Assembly (NCBI RefSeq): GCF_008329435.1 | Contig: NZ_NPKN01000001.1 | Span: 868,001 to 932,000, forward strand | DNA length: 64,000 nt | Reading direction: 5' to 3' | Origin: Rhodanobacter sp. T12-5 | GTDB lineage: Bacteria > Pseudomonadota > Gammaproteobacteria > Xanthomonadales > Rhodanobacteraceae | In this document: positions 26,589 through 35,636 of the stretch, piece after piece | Numbering within the stretch: the first letter of the stretch is position 1 | Layout of the letters: each line of letters begins with the position of its first letter | The notes under the pieces: model-generated | The model's input: only the letters and a program-made list of their open reading frames with translations | Databases searched by the model: none | Told to the model about the DNA's origin: nothing | Position numbers and translations under genes: made by a program

Positions 26589-26951
26589 TTACCAGGTGCG
26601 CACGCTGGCCACGCTGACGCTGTAGCTCGCCATGCCGGGCTGAACGTGGAACTGCCTGCCGAGGTCGAAGTTGGCCGACGCGCCGGGGGCGATGTTGGTG
26701 GTGCCGGCGGGCCAGCCCTTCTTGGTCTGCATGATGTTGCCGTCAGCACCTTTGGCCTGGATCACGATCTGTGCGGCGGACGGGGTGGCGCAATTGTTGA
26801 CAAGCTCGCCGCTCAGGCTGAGCTTGAGGGCCGAACCGGCGCCGCTGTAGGACGTCTTGAAATCCTTGATTACAAAATCGCTGGGCGAGCATTCGGCGCG
26901 TACACCCAGTGGCACGAGCAGGAGCAGGGTCGAAACAAGCAGAGTTTTCAT
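26589..26951 (-). CDS. Small secreted protein, FxLYD-like, unknown function
   Basis: A 120-residue protein with a clear signal peptide (MKTLLVSTLLLLVPLGVRA, cleavage before ECS). The mature part is a ~100-residue beta-rich domain with FVIKDFKTSYSG, LSGELVNNC, IVIQAKGADG and PGASANFDLGRQF, resembling the layout of FxLYD/Ig-like domains. Two cysteines may pair in the periplasm. I do not recognise a specific family. The ATG just before the signal peptide was chosen; a long upstream frame is not protein-like. Confidence 0.75.
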   Translation of the reverse strand: MKTLLVSTLLLLVPLGVRAECSPSDFVIKDFKTSYSGAGSALKLSLSGELVNNCATPSAAQIVIQAKGADGNIMQTKKGWPAGTTNIAPGASANFDLGRQFHVQPGMASYSVSVASVRTW

Positions 26952-27112
26952 GAGCACAATTCCATCATTGCGAAAGCCAAACGGGGAGCCGACGTGGGCC
27001 GACACCCACGGAATCGGCACCGAAGGCGAAAACTTTAGCCCGGTGCCGTGCAGGTCCCTGTGCGATCGTCTGGCGATGCGGTGCCCCGGGCTGTGCCTGC
27101 CTGCCCGCTGTT

Positions 27113-27682
27113 CTAGGGCGTCGCGGTGCCGTGTTCGATGAACCAGAGGCCGGCAAAGAGCTTCGGGTCGATCGAGTAGCCGGAGGCGGCGCGGGCGAAC
27201 AGCCACGCGCCGGCTTCACCGCGGGGCACTTCGTGTACCACGATGTTCTCGGTCTCGTCGCCGCCACCCGGGCCGACTTTCTCCAGACCCCATGCGCGCA
27301 CGAAGGTGATCATCTCGGTGCTCATGCCGGATGACGACGGGCCGCGATGGACGAACTCCACTCGCTGGCAGCGGTAACCGGTTTCCTCCTCCAGTTCGCG
27401 CCGGGCCGCGAGCAGGGCACTTTCGTCGGCCTGATCGGCCAGATCGCCGACCAGGCCGGCAGGCATCTCGATGGTGTTCTGCAGGATCGACACGCGATAT
27501 TGCTCGACGAACAGCACGTTGTCGTCCGCCGTCACCGCCAGGATGATCACCGCGCCGCCGGGGTTGTTGCGCTCGGCGTATTCCCAGCGGCCGCGCTTGC
27601 GCAAGCTCAGCCAGCGGCCTTCGCAGAGGGTTTCCACCGGGGCGCTGGCGTCGTCCGGGATATGACTGGAGGAATCGTTCAT
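27113..27682 (-). CDS. NUDIX hydrolase (ADP-ribose pyrophosphatase type)
   Basis: Protein of 189 aa with a Nudix box beginning GLVGDLADQADESALLAA and ending RRELEEETGY, in which the glutamates bind Mg2+. The upstream NPGGAVIILAVTADDNVLFV and EQYRVSILQNTIEMPAG are the pattern of ADP-sugar pyrophosphatases. The residue insertions around the box are those of the NudF-like group. The ATG giving MNDSSSHI was preferred over a TTG nine codons earlier. Exact substrate not determinable. Confidence 0.85.
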   Translation of the reverse strand: MNDSSSHIPDDASAPVETLCEGRWLSLRKRGRWEYAERNNPGGAVIILAVTADDNVLFVEQYRVSILQNTIEMPAGLVGDLADQADESALLAARRELEEETGYRCQRVEFVHRGPSSSGMSTEMITFVRAWGLEKVGPGGGDETENIVVHEVPRGEAGAWLFARAASGYSIDPKLFAGLWFIEHGTATP

Positions 27683-27808
27683 CGTCGATCGGTGTCCGGG
27701 GAAAACCAAGGGACATGTTGAACTGTCCGCTTGGCAGCGACAACCGGCGACGCGGCATCGTGCTGTCGCGTGCTTTGCCTGGTCATCGACGTGGTGGCAG
27801 CGCAGGCC

Positions 27809-28714
27809 TCAACGCAGCAATGCGTGCAGGCGGCTGCGGGTGAACGCACCGAAGCGCAATTGTTCGCACAGGCTTTCGAGCCGGTCGGGTTGCGGACGCC
27901 GGCGCAGCAGCATCTCGACCGTGCTGGCACCGGGCGCGTCCAGCGCGATGCGGGTGAGCCGGCGATAAAGCCGCGCCTGCTCGGCGTGCTCGCGCAGTTT
28001 TGCAGCACACGTGGCGGCGCCGCGCAGGCGCAGGAAGGCGACTTCGTCGATGCGGTCGAGCAGGATGTCGAGGCTGCCGAAGTGGCTGAGCAGGGCGGCG
28101 GCGGTTTTCGCGCCGATGCCGGGGACGCCGGGAATGTTGTCGACGGCATCGCCGCACAAGGCGAGATAGTCGGCAACCTGGTGCGGGTGCACGCCCAGCT
28201 TTTCGTGCACGCCGGACGGCCCCCAGCGGACGCCGCGGGCATAATCCCATTGCTCGTCGTGCTCGCCCAGCAACTGGCCGAAGTCCTTGTCGGCCGAGAC
28301 GATCACGCTGCGCCAGCCCAGCGCGCGCAGGTTCCACACGGTGCTGCCGATCAGGTCGTCGGCCTCGAAGCTGTGGTCGATCATCAGATGCACGCCGAGC
28401 GCTTCGGTGATCGCGCGGCACTGCACGAACTGACGTTCCAGATCCGGTGGCGGCAGTTCGCGGTTGGCCTTGTAGGCGGGATAGATGCCGTTGCGGAACG
28501 AGCTGGTCAGCGAGGCGTCGAATGCCACGGCGATATGCTCGGGCTGTGCGCGCTCGAGCAGCTCGCACAGGAAGCGGGTGTAGCCGTGCACCGCGTTGAC
28601 CGGGTGGCCATCGGCATCGTGGAATTCGTCCGGCATCGAATGCCAGGCGCGGAACACGTACAGGCTGCCATCGACCAGATGGACGGCTGGACGTCCGTCG
28701 GTCGCGATGGTCAT
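27809..28714 (-). CDS. 5'-3' exonuclease (FEN/ExoIX-like)
   Basis: Flap-endonuclease-superfamily protein of 301 aa, like the N-terminal nuclease of PolA or ExoIX but stand-alone. Acidic metal-binding residues lie in VHLVDGSLYVFRAW, VAFDASLTSSFRN, SFEADDLIGS, VSADKDFGQLL and ALCGDAVDNIPGVPGIGAK, followed by a helix-hairpin-helix. It probably acts in primer or flap processing. Start overlaps the nitroreductase stop (ATGA). A long in-frame upstream extension reads through the nitroreductase gene and was rejected. Confidence 0.9.
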   Translation of the reverse strand: MTIATDGRPAVHLVDGSLYVFRAWHSMPDEFHDADGHPVNAVHGYTRFLCELLERAQPEHIAVAFDASLTSSFRNGIYPAYKANRELPPPDLERQFVQCRAITEALGVHLMIDHSFEADDLIGSTVWNLRALGWRSVIVSADKDFGQLLGEHDEQWDYARGVRWGPSGVHEKLGVHPHQVADYLALCGDAVDNIPGVPGIGAKTAAALLSHFGSLDILLDRIDEVAFLRLRGAATCAAKLREHAEQARLYRRLTRIALDAPGASTVEMLLRRRPQPDRLESLCEQLRFGAFTRSRLHALLR

Positions 28715-29280
28715 GGCGTCCACGTGCTCGACAGGTCGGCCAGTGCCGGGCGGTCGCGGTCGGGCACCTCGATCTGCGGCGTGCCGAGATGGACGAAGCC
28801 GACCACGTGTTCGTTGTCGGCCAGGCCGAGGATGCCGGCCACCTCGCGGTCGTAGGCGGCCCAGCCGGTCAGCCATTGCGCGCCGTAGCCCAATGCGTAT
28901 GCGCCGAGCAAGATGTTGTAGGCGACGTTGCCGGCACACAGCTTCTGCTCGATCTCCGGCACCTTGCTGTCGGCGTGGAGACGGGCAACCACCACCATCA
29001 CCAGCGGCGCGAAGGTGTAGCGCCCGCGCTCCTTCGCCAGCTTGGCCTCGGAAAGATCCGGGTTGTTGCGGATGGCGATCGCGGCCAACCGCTCGCCAAA
29101 CACCCGTTTCGCTTCGTCGTGCAGGCGAATCAGCCGGAACGGCACCAGCTTGCCGTGATCGGGCACGCGGATCGCCGTTTCGAGCAGCGCCTGCAGCGTC
29201 GCCTCGTCCGGCGCCGGCTCGCCGAGCTGGCGCGAGGGCACGGAGTGGCGGTGCTGAAGCAGGGCAAGCGGGTTTGTCAT
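28711..29280 (-). CDS. ydjA: Nitroreductase family protein (YdjA-like)
   Basis: FMN-dependent NAD(P)H nitroreductase of 189 aa. Near the N-terminus RHSVPSRQLGEPAPDEATLQ and RVPDHGKLVPFRL give the FMN-contact pattern of the short YdjA subgroup; the C-terminal half has YGAQWLTGWAAYDREV and VGFVHLGTPQ. It is 76 bp downstream of the TorF gene and coupled to the exonuclease gene by a 4-bp overlap. Substrate unknown. Confidence 0.87.
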   Translation of the reverse strand: MTNPLALLQHRHSVPSRQLGEPAPDEATLQALLETAIRVPDHGKLVPFRLIRLHDEAKRVFGERLAAIAIRNNPDLSEAKLAKERGRYTFAPLVMVVVARLHADSKVPEIEQKLCAGNVAYNILLGAYALGYGAQWLTGWAAYDREVAGILGLADNEHVVGFVHLGTPQIEVPDRDRPALADLSSTWTP

Positions 29281-29356
29281 GGGGACGTCGCGGCGAAAAA
29301 TTGCCATCGTACACAACCGGTGGCTCAACCGGCAGCGCGCCTGCCGCCGGCCATGC

Positions 29357-30046
29357 TCACCACGAGCGCGAACAGGATATCCCCCACGCTTCGCGTCCGG
29401 CCCGATCGCCGCGGGGATAGCCGAAGGGATACGGCTCATCGCTGCCGCGCACGATCGTCCAGAACAACTGCAGGTGGTAGTCGCGCCATGCTGCCGCCAG
29501 ACCGATGCGCGCGTCGGCACGGTAGTGGTTCGACTCGAAATCGCCGCTGCCGTTGCGCCGCAGCAGTCCGACATGACCGAGCAGGCGCAGGCGTTCGGAG
29601 AGCCTCCAATGGCGGTCCAGCGCCGCGTAGAGAGCGGGCGGACCCTGTCCGAAATAGTTCCGGGCGTAGTACACGCGCAGGTTGTAATGCTCCGAAGCGA
29701 GCCCGAGGTAGGCCTCGGGATAGGCATAGCCGGAGTCGCCGGCGATGGAGGCGTATTCCAGACCGGCTTCCCAGTTCAGCTTGGCGCGAAGCGGGCGGGT
29801 CATGCCCAGGTAGGTCAGCCACTGCGCCCGCACCTGTTGCGATGGCCGCACGACGGATACCAGTGCGCCCGCGTACCAGTCGCCGCGACCGTCGTAGGCG
29901 ACGCCGAGCTGTGCGGCCGGCTGCTCGTCACTCAGCGAGATGCCGCGGAACCGGTAGTCCGAGACCAGCGCAACGCTGCCCGAGACCTGGGCGCTGGCCG
30001 TGGTCATGAACAGCAGGGTGCTGAGCGCGATCGCTTGACGCAGCAC
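29357..30046 (-). CDS. TorF-family putative outer-membrane porin
   Basis: A 229-residue protein with a signal peptide (cleavage after TTASA) and alternating beta-strand character. The mature N-terminus SGSVALVSDYRFRGISLSDE is the signature of the TIGR02001/TorF family of putative porins. Nine bases separate it from the subtilase gene, so it is the last gene of the sigma/anti-sigma/protease/porin unit and may be a target or partner of that envelope response. Substrate unknown. Confidence 0.85.
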   Translation of the reverse strand: MLRQAIALSTLLFMTTASAQVSGSVALVSDYRFRGISLSDEQPAAQLGVAYDGRGDWYAGALVSVVRPSQQVRAQWLTYLGMTRPLRAKLNWEAGLEYASIAGDSGYAYPEAYLGLASEHYNLRVYYARNYFGQGPPALYAALDRHWRLSERLRLLGHVGLLRRNGSGDFESNHYRADARIGLAAAWRDYHLQLFWTIVRGSDEPYPFGYPRGDRAGREAWGISCSRSW

Positions 30047-30055
30047 GGCACAGTC

Positions 30056-31321
30056 TCATTGGCGCGACCCTGAGGGGGCGATGCCCGATGCCGCACAGTC
30101 GCATGCGCAATGTCCGTCCACGCGCATTGCGGCTGCACACGCATCGACCGTCGCAGGCCGCTGCACCGGCGAGCCTAGCTCAGTTTCAGTGGACAACGCA
30201 GCCCGCAGCTGCGCGGGCTGCATCCGTGGCGACAGCCCGCGCAGCAGGGCGACCAGGCCGCTCACCTGCGCGGCTGCGAACGACGAACCGGAGACGAAGC
30301 CCCAACGGGCGCCGGGGAGGGTGGTCGGGATATCCCGGTCGGGCATCCTCAACACGCCAGCAGGCTGGCGGCCAGCGTCGTCGCCGGCGACAGCCAGAAC
30401 CCCTTGCATGGAAGCAGGGAAGCCGCCGCCGGCGAGGGCCGGATCGACCGCGGCCACGACAGTGACCCGGCGCGCCAGCGCGACGTCCAGCAATTGCGCC
30501 AGCAGCGGATCGCGTGGGCCGCCGAGGCTCAGGTTGATTACCTGTGCGTTCGCGTCAAGCGCGAACTGGAGTGCCTTGGCCAACGTGAAACTGCTGCACA
30601 CGGCGCCGCCGGATGATTCCTGCCAGCAGGCACGCAGCGCCAGCAAATGCGCGCCCGGCGCGATGCCGGCGATGCCGATGCCATTGTTCGCGCCCGCGGC
30701 GATGATGCCGGCGACCTCGGTGCCGTGCGCCTCGGCGGGGTATGCGCCGTCGTCCACGAAATTGCGGGCCACCACCCGCTGGCCGCGCAGATCAGGGTGG
30801 GCGAGCTCCACGCCGCTGTCCAGTTCGGCAAGAGTGACATGCCGGCCGGTACTGTGTTGCTGCAGTTCGGCCAGACGCCCATGTGCGGCCATCGGTTGCA
30901 GGACGTACAGCGGATCGTCGCGAGCCAGCGAGTGGAACAGATGCATCGGCTGCACCGATGCCACCCGCGGATCGGCCGCCAATTGCTGCAGCAATCCGGC
31001 GCGGCGGCCATCGTCGGGAACCTGCATGACGAAGCAATCCAGCTTGAGTGCGGCAATCGGCCAGTGGTCCAGCAGCACCAGGCGGTAGCGGCGGGCGAGC
31101 TGTTCGGCGACGTGGCGACGCGCCACGCGACCGGGGGCATTCACGTAGTCGCCGGTGTAGTCCGCATCGGGATGAAAGTGACTTGGCGGGATGCGCAGCG
31201 TGAGCAGGATTTGCTGTCGCGCATTCCCCGCGCCGGGGGGCGCCGCTGGTGAACGCGTCGCTGGCACGGCACAAGCGGCCAGAGCCAGGCAGAGCAGCGC
31301 GAGCAGCACGCGGCGGTGCAT
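30056..31321 (-). CDS. S8 family serine protease, predicted lipoprotein
   Basis: Subtilase of 421 aa. Lipoprotein signal peptide with lipobox LAAC (C17); a propeptide-like region about 30-135 (KLDCFVMQVPDDGRRAGLLQ); catalytic triad D168 (LAELDSGVELAHPDL), H199 (EAHGTEVAGI) and S347 (SGSSFAAAQVSGL). The Ser loop is GSSFA rather than the usual GTSMA. A Cys-rich C-terminal tail (DGHCACDCA) follows. The gene starts two bases after the anti-sigma stop, which is unusually tight and suggests stoichiometric co-expression with the membrane anti-sigma factor. It is probably exported and membrane-anchored. Confidence 0.9.
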   Translation of the reverse strand: MHRRVLLALLCLALAACAVPATRSPAAPPGAGNARQQILLTLRIPPSHFHPDADYTGDYVNAPGRVARRHVAEQLARRYRLVLLDHWPIAALKLDCFVMQVPDDGRRAGLLQQLAADPRVASVQPMHLFHSLARDDPLYVLQPMAAHGRLAELQQHSTGRHVTLAELDSGVELAHPDLRGQRVVARNFVDDGAYPAEAHGTEVAGIIAAGANNGIGIAGIAPGAHLLALRACWQESSGGAVCSSFTLAKALQFALDANAQVINLSLGGPRDPLLAQLLDVALARRVTVVAAVDPALAGGGFPASMQGVLAVAGDDAGRQPAGVLRMPDRDIPTTLPGARWGFVSGSSFAAAQVSGLVALLRGLSPRMQPAQLRAALSTETELGSPVQRPATVDACAAAMRVDGHCACDCAASGIAPSGSRQ

Positions 31322-31323
31322 CG

Positions 31324-31953
31324 TCAGTCCCCGTCATCCGCGGCGAGGTTCTCGACCAGCAGCACGCCGGGCGCGGCGCGCAGGGCTTCGCGTACTGTCT
31401 TCGCATGCGCCGCCGGTACGCTGATCACCCAGGCGCCGGCGTCGGTCGGGCCGTACACGATATGTGCCTCGCTCGCTCGCATCAGCTGGCGCAGTTGCGC
31501 CTCGCTGATGCCAGGGTCGAACACCACGACCAGTTTCTCGCTGGACACCTGGGCTGCACCCAGGGTGTGATACTCGGCCACCGCCGGGCGGTTTTCATGG
31601 AGCAATGCCGCGCCGAGCATCAACAGCAGCGCCGCCTCCACCGTGATCACCCAGCCCAGCCAGGGCCGCCGGCGAATCCGGTCTGGACGAGCCTCGACCT
31701 TCGCGTTGTCCAGGCGCCGGCGCAGGCGCCGCAGCGGGTCCTCGGGATTGTCTGCCGGCAAGGCTTCCTCGATGCAGGCGGCCTGCAGCGAACGCAGCCA
31801 TGCGAGTTCTTGCTGGCACGCCGTGCATTCGGCGAGGTGCTGCTGCACCAGCGCGAGCTCCTCGTTCTGCAGCGTGCCGTTCACCAGCCACGGCAACAGT
31901 CGCTCGGCTTCCGTGTGCACCGACCCCTCGAAGCGCAGCACCCTCCCGCTCAT
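31324..31953 (-). CDS. Transmembrane anti-sigma factor with C-terminal propeptide-like domain
   Basis: Protein of 209 aa in three parts. The cytoplasmic N-terminus has a zinc-finger anti-sigma motif H39-x3-C43-x2-C46; a membrane helix spans about 99-118; the periplasmic C-terminus (about 136-205) has a ferredoxin-like alpha/beta pattern reminiscent of subtilase propeptide/I9 inhibitors (LVVVFDPGISEAQLRQLMRA, then IVYGPTDAGAWVISVP, then LRAAPGVLLVENLA). It is coupled to the sigma gene by ATGA overlap and sits two bases before the subtilase. The propeptide resemblance is my pattern reading, not a search result. Confidence 0.85.
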   Translation of the reverse strand: MSGRVLRFEGSVHTEAERLLPWLVNGTLQNEELALVQQHLAECTACQQELAWLRSLQAACIEEALPADNPEDPLRRLRRRLDNAKVEARPDRIRRRPWLGWVITVEAALLLMLGAALLHENRPAVAEYHTLGAAQVSSEKLVVVFDPGISEAQLRQLMRASEAHIVYGPTDAGAWVISVPAAHAKTVREALRAAPGVLLVENLAADDGD

Positions 31954-32543
31954 ATCGCCTCCTCCCGCGTCAGCGCCAGCAGCGTCTTCAACTTGCGCCG
32001 CGCGTAGAACATCCGTGTCTTCACGGTGTCCACCGGGCAGTCCATGATCTGGGCAATCTCGCGGCAGGCGTAGCCGAGGTAGTAGGTCAGTTCGATCACC
32101 GCGCGTTGCTCTGTCGACAGCCCGGCGAGCGCCGTACCCAGGTGCCGCTGCAGTTCGCATTGCTGCAGTTCGATGTCGGGACCGGGCTCGGACGAACTGA
32201 CGTGCTCGTCGTCGCCGGGCTCGAACCGGTCATCGTTGCGTCGCAGCGCGTGCACTGCCTGCCGCCAGGCGATCGCGAAGATCCAGGTGGACACCTTGGC
32301 CTGGTGGTTGCAGGTATGCGCCTTGTGCCAGACCACCATCATGGTGTCGTCGAGGATTTCCTCGACCAGCGCCGGTTGCCGCACGATGCCGGCGATGAAG
32401 CGCCGCAGGCGGGGCCGATATGCGCGGTAGAGCATTTCGAATGCCCTCATGTCTTCGGCGGCGATCCGCATCAACAGCGCGTACTCGGCCTCCTCGGCGT
32501 TGCCGTGCAGGCCCGCATGCCCATGGTTGTCGGCGATCCGCAT
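31950..32543 (-). CDS. ECF RNA polymerase sigma factor
   Basis: Sigma-70 family ECF factor of 197 aa. Region 2 (FEMLYRAYRPRLRRFIAGIV; VEEILDDTMMVVWHKA; VSTWIFAIAWRQAVHALRR) and region 4 (LSTEQRAVIELTYYLGYACR; VDTVKTRMFYARRKL) are complete. It heads an operon with its zinc-finger anti-sigma factor, a subtilase lipoprotein and a TorF porin. I chose the ATG although the GGAG lies only two bases before it; a GTG seven codons earlier is possible. The intergenic region upstream (32544-32745) is shared with the divergent TIGR03118 gene. Confidence 0.93.
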   Translation of the reverse strand: MRIADNHGHAGLHGNAEEAEYALLMRIAAEDMRAFEMLYRAYRPRLRRFIAGIVRQPALVEEILDDTMMVVWHKAHTCNHQAKVSTWIFAIAWRQAVHALRRNDDRFEPGDDEHVSSSEPGPDIELQQCELQRHLGTALAGLSTEQRAVIELTYYLGYACREIAQIMDCPVDTVKTRMFYARRKLKTLLALTREEAI

Positions 32544-32745
32544 ATCTCCACCCCGGCTGGCCACAGCTTCGGTGTGAATGCCGGTCCCGGCGATTCCGGT
32601 TCAATCGCCGGGCAATGAACCAAACCCCGCGCGGAGGGAACAGACCGAACGGCAGGGCGATCAGCCAACGATACGCCCGCTGCCAATGGCACGCGTGTTT
32701 TCCGCGTGACGGGTGTCTCGTCTTCCCCAACGAAGGAGTTCGAAC

Positions 32746-33822
32746 ATGATGGTTTCCTCCCCCACTTCCCGCCTGTGCGCATCACTGGCGCTGGTATTCA
32801 CCCTCGCCGCTGCGCCTGCCGCGCACGCCAGCGGCCTCACATATACGCAACACAACCTGGTATCGGATGGATTCGTGCCGGCCGATCATGTCGATGCGCA
32901 CCTGGTCAACGCATGGGGCATCGCCTTCAACCCGTTCGGTGCAGCGTGGGTGGCGAACAACGGCAGCGGCACGTCCACCCTGTATGACGGCGCCGGCAAC
33001 GCAATTCCGCTGGTGGTGCAGATCCCCACGCCCACCGCCTCGGGCGGCGGCAATCCCACCGGAACCGTGTACAACGGCTCCAGCGGATTCGTGGTCAGCA
33101 AGGGCAGCGCCTCCGGGCCGGCCCGCTTCATCTTTGCCACCGAGGACGGCATCATCGCGGCCTGGGCACCGAACGTGGACGCGACCCATGCATTGCGGGT
33201 GGTTCGCTGCAGCAGCGCCATCTACAAGGGCCTGGCGATGAGTGCGGGCGGCAACGGCGCGCAGCTCTACGCGACCGACTTCTTCCATGCCAAGGTCGAC
33301 GTGTTCGACGCCAGCTTCAAGCGGATGGCACTGCCATACGGAGCGTTCGTCGACCGGGGCATCCCGCACGGGTTCGCGCCATTCGGCATCCACAACATCA
33401 ACGGCGACATCTACGTGACCTATGCGAAGCAGGATGCCGGCAAGAAAGACGACGTGCATGGTCCGGGGCTGGGTTATGTGGATGTCTATACCCCGACGGG
33501 CCACTTGATCCGGCGCGTGGCCTCGCGCGGTGCGCTCGACGCGCCATGGGGCGTGACGCTGGCGCCAGCGGGCTTCGGGCGATTCGGCAACGCGCTGCTG
33601 ATCGGCAATTTCGGCGATGGCCGCATCAATGCCTATGATCCGATCTCCAACCTTCCGTTGGGCAGCCTGCGCGATGTGCACTACAAGCCGATTCGGATCG
33701 ACGGGCTGTGGGGCCTCGCGTTCGGCAACGGCTATCTGAACCAGCCCGTGGACACGCTGTATTTCACCGCCGGTCCGGACGACGAGGCCCATGGCTTGTA
33801 CGGCCGCGTGGAAGCGCAATAA
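32746..33822 (+). CDS. Secreted TIGR03118-family beta-propeller protein
   Basis: A 358-residue exported protein with signal peptide ending APAAHA (about residue 28). The mature N-terminus TYTQHNLVSDGFVPADHVD and segments LVNAWGIAFNPFGAAWVANN, APFGIHNINGDIYVTYAKQD and LWGLAFGNGYLNQPVDTLYF are the hallmarks of TIGR03118, a family of unknown function with NHL/beta-propeller-like repeats. AAGGAG seven bases upstream fixes this ATG over one eleven codons earlier. It is divergent from the ECF sigma operon and may be part of its regulon. Confidence 0.85.
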   Translation: MMVSSPTSRLCASLALVFTLAAAPAAHASGLTYTQHNLVSDGFVPADHVDAHLVNAWGIAFNPFGAAWVANNGSGTSTLYDGAGNAIPLVVQIPTPTASGGGNPTGTVYNGSSGFVVSKGSASGPARFIFATEDGIIAAWAPNVDATHALRVVRCSSAIYKGLAMSAGGNGAQLYATDFFHAKVDVFDASFKRMALPYGAFVDRGIPHGFAPFGIHNINGDIYVTYAKQDAGKKDDVHGPGLGYVDVYTPTGHLIRRVASRGALDAPWGVTLAPAGFGRFGNALLIGNFGDGRINAYDPISNLPLGSLRDVHYKPIRIDGLWGLAFGNGYLNQPVDTLYFTAGPDDEAHGLYGRVEAQ

Positions 33823-33913
33823 CGGGACGATGAATGAAAGCGATGCCGACCGGGCACGGTCGACTCGCGCCGTGGTCGATCCGGATGCCGAATCGACCGC
33901 GGCGCGAGCATGG

Positions 33914-34399
<486 letters not shown>

Positions 34400-34455
34400 T
34401 CAAAGCCTGCCAGTCCCGCTAAGATGTCCGGACCACCGTCTCCAGGGGACTGCTC

Positions 34456-35568
34456 ATGCCGATCACCGTTGCCGCTTTGCGCGAAACCGCCGCCGGAGAG
34501 CGGCGCGTGGCGATCACGCCCGAGATGGCGAAGAAGCTGCACGGCAAGGGCCTGCGCGTACTGCTGGAGCATGATGCCGGGCGCGCCGCAGGCTTTCCCG
34601 ACAGCAGCTATGCCGAAGCGGAGTTTGCCGATGCCGCCGCGGTGCTGGCGCAGGCGGATCTGCTGGCCTGCGTGTTGCCGCCGCAGGACACGGTATTCGC
34701 CGGCTTGCGCGAGGGCAGTGTGGTGGTCGGCCAGTTGCGTCCCTATGGTGCCGCCGAGCGTGTCGCCGCATTGACCGCGCGCAAGCTGACCGCGTTCTCG
34801 CTCGAACTGCTGCCGCGCACGACCCGTGCGCAGGCGATGGATGTGCTGAGTTCGCAGGCGGCGGTGGCCGGCTATCGCGCGATGCTGATCGCGGCCGAGG
34901 CGTCGCCGAAATTCTTTCCGATGCTGACTACAGCCGCCGGCACGATCCGGCCGTCGAAGGTGCTGGTGATCGGTGCCGGCGTGGCCGGCCTGCAGGCGAT
35001 CGCCACCGCGCGCCGGCTCGGTGCGCAGATCGAGGGCTACGACGTGCGTCCGGAGACGCGCGAGCAGGTGGAATCGCTGGGCGCGAAATTCCTCGACCTT
35101 GGCGTCAGCGCCGCCGGCAGCGGCGGCTATGCGCGCGAGCTGTCGGCGGAGGAGCGCGCAGCGCAGCAGCAGGCGCTGGCCGATCACCTGAAGTCGTTCG
35201 ACGTGGTGGTCAGCACCGCCGCGGTGCCGGGGCGGCCGGCGCCGAAGATCCTGACGGCGGCGATGGTCGAGGGCATGAAGCCGGGCGCGCTGATCGTCGA
35301 CCTGGCCGCCGAGAGCGGCGGCAATTGCGAACTGACCCGGCCGGGCGAGCGGATCGAGCACGGCGGCGTGGTGATCCTGGGTCCGCTGAACCTGCCGGCC
35401 GGCGCGCCGTTGCACGCGTCGGAGATGTATGCGCGCAACGTGTTCAACTTCGTCGAGTTGCTGGTGCGCGACGGCGAACTGAAGCCGGATTTCGACGACG
35501 AGTTGGTGGCGAAGAGTTGCTTGAGCCATGCCGGCGAGACGCGCTTCCCGGCACCGCAGGGCGGCTGA
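34456..35568 (+). CDS. pntAA: NAD(P) transhydrogenase, alpha subunit part 1 (NAD-binding)
   Basis: Soluble NAD(H)-binding domain I of proton-translocating transhydrogenase (370 aa), which transfers hydride between NADH and NADP+ using the proton gradient. N-terminal RRVAITPEMAKKL, a Rossmann fold GAGVAGLQAIATARRLGAQI, and RPETREQVESLGAKF are typical. This is the three-subunit form in which the membrane part is separate (pntAB, pntB). Those partners are not adjacent: a 1.8-kb block on the opposite strand intervenes before they resume at 37367. Confidence 0.95.
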   Translation: MPITVAALRETAAGERRVAITPEMAKKLHGKGLRVLLEHDAGRAAGFPDSSYAEAEFADAAAVLAQADLLACVLPPQDTVFAGLREGSVVVGQLRPYGAAERVAALTARKLTAFSLELLPRTTRAQAMDVLSSQAAVAGYRAMLIAAEASPKFFPMLTTAAGTIRPSKVLVIGAGVAGLQAIATARRLGAQIEGYDVRPETREQVESLGAKFLDLGVSAAGSGGYARELSAEERAAQQQALADHLKSFDVVVSTAAVPGRPAPKILTAAMVEGMKPGALIVDLAAESGGNCELTRPGERIEHGGVVILGPLNLPAGAPLHASEMYARNVFNFVELLVRDGELKPDFDDELVAKSCLSHAGETRFPAPQGG

Positions 35569-35605
35569 GCCAGGCTCCTGCAAATTCCGGACGGCCTGCA
35601 GGAAA

Positions 35606-35628
35606 ACGCCCCGCGCAAGGCGGGGCGT
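35606..35628. terminator. Hairpin between convergent pntAA and DUF3106 genes
   Basis: A 9-bp perfect stem (ACGCCCCGC / GCGGGGCGT) with a five-base loop sits in the 68-bp convergent gap. There is no T-tract, so it may act as a weak terminator or RNA-stabilising stem for both units. Confidence 0.6.
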
Positions 35629-35636
35629 ATGGTCGG

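Noticed and set aside
27809-29314. 501-codon frame extending the exonuclease upstream
   Set aside because: The extra 200 codons overlap the nitroreductase gene in another frame; the ATG at the ATGA overlap gives a normal exonuclease N-terminus.
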